Position numbers and translations under genes: made by a program | Source of the DNA: Acidobacteriota bacterium | GTDB taxonomy: Bacteria > Acidobacteriota > Terriglobia > Terriglobales > Acidobacteriaceae | Length of the DNA: 64,000 nucleotides | Direction of reading: 5' to 3' | Assembly (NCBI GenBank): GCA_021792135.1 | Contig: JAJYVF010000002.1 | Location: 124,001 to 188,000, forward strand | Notes under the pieces: generated by a model | Databases searched by the model: none | Told to the model about the DNA's origin: nothing | The model's input: only the letters and a program-made list of their open reading frames with translations | Shown here: in pieces, positions 61,770-64,000 of the stretch | How the letters are laid out: every line of letters begins with the position of its first letter | How positions within the stretch are numbered: the first letter of the stretch is position 1

Positions 61770-62705
61770 CTACTGGACAGAACCGGGTTTCTGCAGATCG
61801 AGCACCCAATTCTGGCCGACTAAATCCTTTCCAAAGGAGCGGTGGCGGTTCTCTTCGAGAAGAGTAAATCCCGCTGCTTGATAGATTTTCCGAGCCGAGA
61901 CAAGCACGTCGTTGGTCCAAAGGATGAGCTTTTGATAGCGCAGCTCCCGCGCTCGCTCAACGCAGAGATGCACCAGACGTGAACCTACGCCCAGACCTCG
62001 GGCTGCTGGCTCGACATAGAGCAGTCTCAGCTTTCCCACTCCGGGATCGTCCGTCTTCATGAGAAACACTGAGCCCGCGACCTGATCGCCAATCTCCGCA
62101 ACCCATGCATCTTCGCGCGTTGCATCGAATTGCGCGCAAAAGTTCCCCAGAATTTGCGACACAAGTCCTTCATACGTCCAATCCCAGCCGTATTCTCGAT
62201 GATAGAGAATCGCCTGACGGTGCGTGATCCATCCCAAATCGCCCACCTTGAGCGGCCGGAATTGTACATCCTGCGCTGATGTTGGCTTTACCTTCAGCAC
62301 GTCCTGTATCTCCTGCATATTCCTGGCGAGGCGCTGGCGGTTTTCAAGGGTGAGCGGCTCAACGAGTGCCTCAATCTGTGCCGCTGTTCCGGCGTTCAAT
62401 TTCCTAAAGGCTCTCCTGCCCGCCACAGTGAGGGAAAGAAGCATCTGCTTGCCGTGCTCTGGGCTGACCCGGCTTTTGAGCAGCCCTGCGTTGCGAAATC
62501 TGGCAACAATGCGGCTGACGTGCGCTTTATCCATGTTCAGAGTCCGAATGATGGCTGCCGCCGTCTGCTCTCTGGCTTGTGCAAGCTCATACAGCACTCG
62601 CGCTTCAGCCAGGGTGAGATTGCTTTCCGGTAAATGTTTTGCCAAAAGGCCAATTTCGCGCGTGTAAAACCGATTGAAACTGCGCACTTGTTCTACGATG
62701 GGCAT
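61770..62705 (-). CDS. MarR-family regulator fused to a GNAT acetyltransferase
   Basis: 311 residues from ATG 62705, with GGAG six bases upstream. The operator and -10 lie just before it, which rules out the longer in-frame starts. Residues 1-145 are a MarR winged helix (IVEQVRSFNRFYTREIGLL, MDKAHVSRIVARFRNAGLL, LLSLTVAGRRAFRKL). Residues 155-305 are an acetyltransferase with KLRLLYVEPAARGLGVGSRL, which is the acetyl-CoA loop, and KIYQAAGFTLLEEN. Such fusions are widespread; the small molecule acetylated or sensed is unknown. A perfect palindrome at its start suggests autoregulation. Confidence 0.92.
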   Translation of the reverse strand: MPIVEQVRSFNRFYTREIGLLAKHLPESNLTLAEARVLYELAQAREQTAAAIIRTLNMDKAHVSRIVARFRNAGLLKSRVSPEHGKQMLLSLTVAGRRAFRKLNAGTAAQIEALVEPLTLENRQRLARNMQEIQDVLKVKPTSAQDVQFRPLKVGDLGWITHRQAILYHREYGWDWTYEGLVSQILGNFCAQFDATREDAWVAEIGDQVAGSVFLMKTDDPGVGKLRLLYVEPAARGLGVGSRLVHLCVERARELRYQKLILWTNDVLVSARKIYQAAGFTLLEENRHRSFGKDLVGQNWVLDLQKPGSVQ

Positions 62706-62719
62706 TGTGGCTCCAGGTG

Positions 62720-62736
62720 TGTTGTCAGTGACAACA
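62720..62736. promoter_or_regulatory. Perfect 17-base palindrome, MarR-type operator
   Basis: TGTTGTCA-G-TGACAACA lies 15 bases upstream of the ATG at 62705. On the minus strand it is preceded by TAAAAT (62748-62743) and, 17 bases further up, a weak -35 TTTGGA, so it covers the expected transcription start. This is the usual place for a MarR-family autorepression site. Confidence 0.75.
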
Positions 62737-62849
62737 TAGAACATTTTAGTCGTCTCGCGCAAGACTCCAAATGAGTCCGCGCTTCGCGCAAGCGGAGCGC
62801 AATCCTTCGGGCTGGTCCGAGGCAGTCGGAGACTGCCGTGACCTGAAAC

Positions 62850-63075
62850 GTCAACTACCGGGAACAGGCCACCTGGGCGGTGCGGAACGCGCAGGATGCC
62901 GCCTGGCTGGCGGAGCAGCTTTACCGCGGCGGCGTCGCCAGTTACCTGGAGGTGCTGAGCACCGAGCGGGATAGTCTGCGGGCACAACTGGATCTGGCGC
63001 GGGATCGCTACAGCGCCCTCGATGCCAGCGTGCAGCTCTGCCGGGCCCTCGGCGGGGCTGCCAGTAAGGCTGGGA
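62850..63075 (+). pseudogene. Fragment of an outer-membrane efflux (TolC/OprM-like) protein gene
   Basis: The frame through 62880 reads NAQDAAWLAEQLYRGGVASY, LEVLSTERDSLRAQLDLARD, and RYSALDASVQLCRALGG. This matches the last helices of NodT/OprM-type channel proteins (YxGGVASYLEVLxxE...LA...LV-LY-ALGG). A YREQ-like stretch just upstream is in another frame. Everything before that is missing and no start is present, so this is a 3' remnant. It lies divergent to the MarR-GNAT gene and shares no reading context with the efflux pump at 18060. Confidence 0.6.
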
Positions 63076-63410
63076 AGAATGCGCCTGCGCCGATCCGCGG
63101 GCGAAAACGAACCCCGCCCAGCAGGACTGCGATCCGCCTCTTCCGCCGCAGACCGCCGATTGCGCTGCCCTCCGCCCTCGCCTCAGTCGGACGGGTTGCT
63201 TTCCCGATCTCCGGCCGCATCCGGATCGCGGAGCCGAGCCTCTCAGAGCCTCCGCCTGATGCGGCGGCGCAGCCCCGCCCGGTCGAGCTCTCTCGCCGGA
63301 GAGCAGCTGCCGCATCGGCTGCGAATTCCATGAAGGGGCGAAGCGCTGGGCGCAGCCCGTCATGAAGGCCACCTATAATTCAGCAACGACGTGCCAGAAG
63401 GAGAGCCCGG
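63076..63410. other. Non-coding remnant region after the efflux fragment
   Basis: About 335 bases, Ser/Arg/Pro-coding in several frames, with no protein likeness. This is typical of decayed GC-rich sequence. The last 30 bases hold the leader of the SnoaL-like gene. Confidence 0.35.
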
Positions 63411-63833
63411 ATGACGCAAGATAACGCCACCACCGTCCGCCGCTTCACAGAGGAAGTGATTACTCAGGGAAACATCGACTCGGCTGCGCAGTTCGTGTGG
63501 GAAGATGTCGTCGAAGAAGTCCCCTTTCCCGGCCAGGGCCCTGGCCTGGAGGGCCTGAAGGACGTTCTTCGCGCGCTGCGGGCGGCTTTCCCCGATCTGA
63601 TTTTCTCGGTTCAGGAACAGATTGCCGAAGGCGATAAAGTTGCGAGCCGTTTCGAGTGGACCGGCACACACCAGGGAACCTTCCTCGGTGTCCCGGCAAC
63701 AGGGCGCTTTGTTCGAGTCTGGGGGATAGTCATTGATCGCCTGGAAGAAGGCCGCATCAGGACCACACGCATCATCATGGACACTCCTGGCCTGATGATT
63801 CAGCTTGGGGCTCTCGCTCCACCCAGCGCCTGA
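63411..63833 (+). CDS. SnoaL-like (NTF2-fold) protein
   Basis: 140 residues with GAAGGAGAG before the ATG. The SnoaL/ester-cyclase pattern is clear: VRRFTEEVITQGNIDSAAQF, VEEVPFPGQGPGLEGLKDVL, FPDLIFSVQEQIAEGDKVAS, RFEWTGTHQGTFLGVPATGR and the last strand IRTTRIIMDTPGLM. Members include polyketide cyclases and many small proteins of unknown activity. There are no polyketide genes nearby, so the substrate cannot be guessed. Confidence 0.87.
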   Translation: MTQDNATTVRRFTEEVITQGNIDSAAQFVWEDVVEEVPFPGQGPGLEGLKDVLRALRAAFPDLIFSVQEQIAEGDKVASRFEWTGTHQGTFLGVPATGRFVRVWGIVIDRLEEGRIRTTRIIMDTPGLMIQLGALAPPSA

Positions 63834-64000
63834 TCTCAGCTCTCGTCAGCCCATTCCGATCGGCCCACCGGGCGGATCGGAATCGCTGCGCGCCTGCAGC
63901 CTCGACAACTTCCGGTAACCCTTGTCTGCGCGTTCAGTTGGGACAGCCTGAGGCGCATTCCGAGATCTGTCTGAGGTATCGACGCAGTTCCCCCCAGGCC

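Overview
The window looks like chromosomal DNA from an acidobacterium, probably of the Terriglobales/Acidobacteriaceae type. This is inferred from the GC-rich coding sequence together with several family signatures: a macrolide-export-like 'orphan' ABC permease of the acidobacterial duplicated type, a sedolisin fused to Ig-like repeats, lactonase-fold propeller lipoproteins, a cupin very close to the manganese hydroxynitrile lyase described from Granulicella, and a BlaI/M56 pair. No tRNA, rRNA, CRISPR array, phage or intact transposon was seen.

Layout. 1-5200: the start of glmU behind an M16 peptidase pair (one catalytic, one not), then two unrecognised coupled genes. 5223-11600: a 1390-residue sedolisin, a structured RNA candidate with its own promoter and terminator (6S-RNA-like), an old-yellow-enzyme reductase and a MerR regulator. 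11590-19630: ffh, an S9 peptidase preceded by a long imperfect hairpin, a hotdog thioesterase, an APC transporter, a beta-carbonic anhydrase and a DHA2 efflux pump. 19880-25250: a heat-shock cluster (dnaK, a 56-residue protein, dnaJ, an acetyltransferase, an unknown gene, hspR) with a HAIR-like HspR operator in front of dnaK. 25330-28970: a BlaI regulator, an M56 membrane protease and a DegP/HtrA protease, tied together by three copies of one palindrome, AACTAA-N4-TTAGTT. 29058-31650: a radical SAM enzyme preceded by a 43-codon ORF with evenly spaced cysteines (a possible peptide precursor), and a DEAD-box helicase. 32040-37140: a decayed copy of the DegP gene end, a peroxiredoxin, the cupin, an alcohol dehydrogenase and the orphan permease.

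37353-47600 is metabolic. A sugar-acid dehydratase of the YjhG/YagF type and a Gfo/Idh/MocA oxidoreductase lie divergent to an FAH-family protein and an aldehyde dehydrogenase. Together these fit oxidative pentose breakdown (Weimberg type) to 2-oxoglutarate. A three-subunit molybdenum hydroxylase with a small Cys-rich partner follows. 47976-57740 is mainly cell envelope: three tandem propeller lipoproteins, an M13 peptidase, an MCE/MlaD protein with 34-residue repeats, and an MBL-fold hydrolase with a frameshifted upstream neighbour. 57737-64000: a secreted Cys-rich protein with a clear terminator, gyrB, a MarR-GNAT fusion with a perfect palindromic operator, a fragment of an outer-membrane efflux protein and a SnoaL-like protein.

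Start sites were chosen from Shine-Dalgarno spacing, signal peptides and family N-termini. Several are GTG or TTG, and at least two genes appear to be leaderless.
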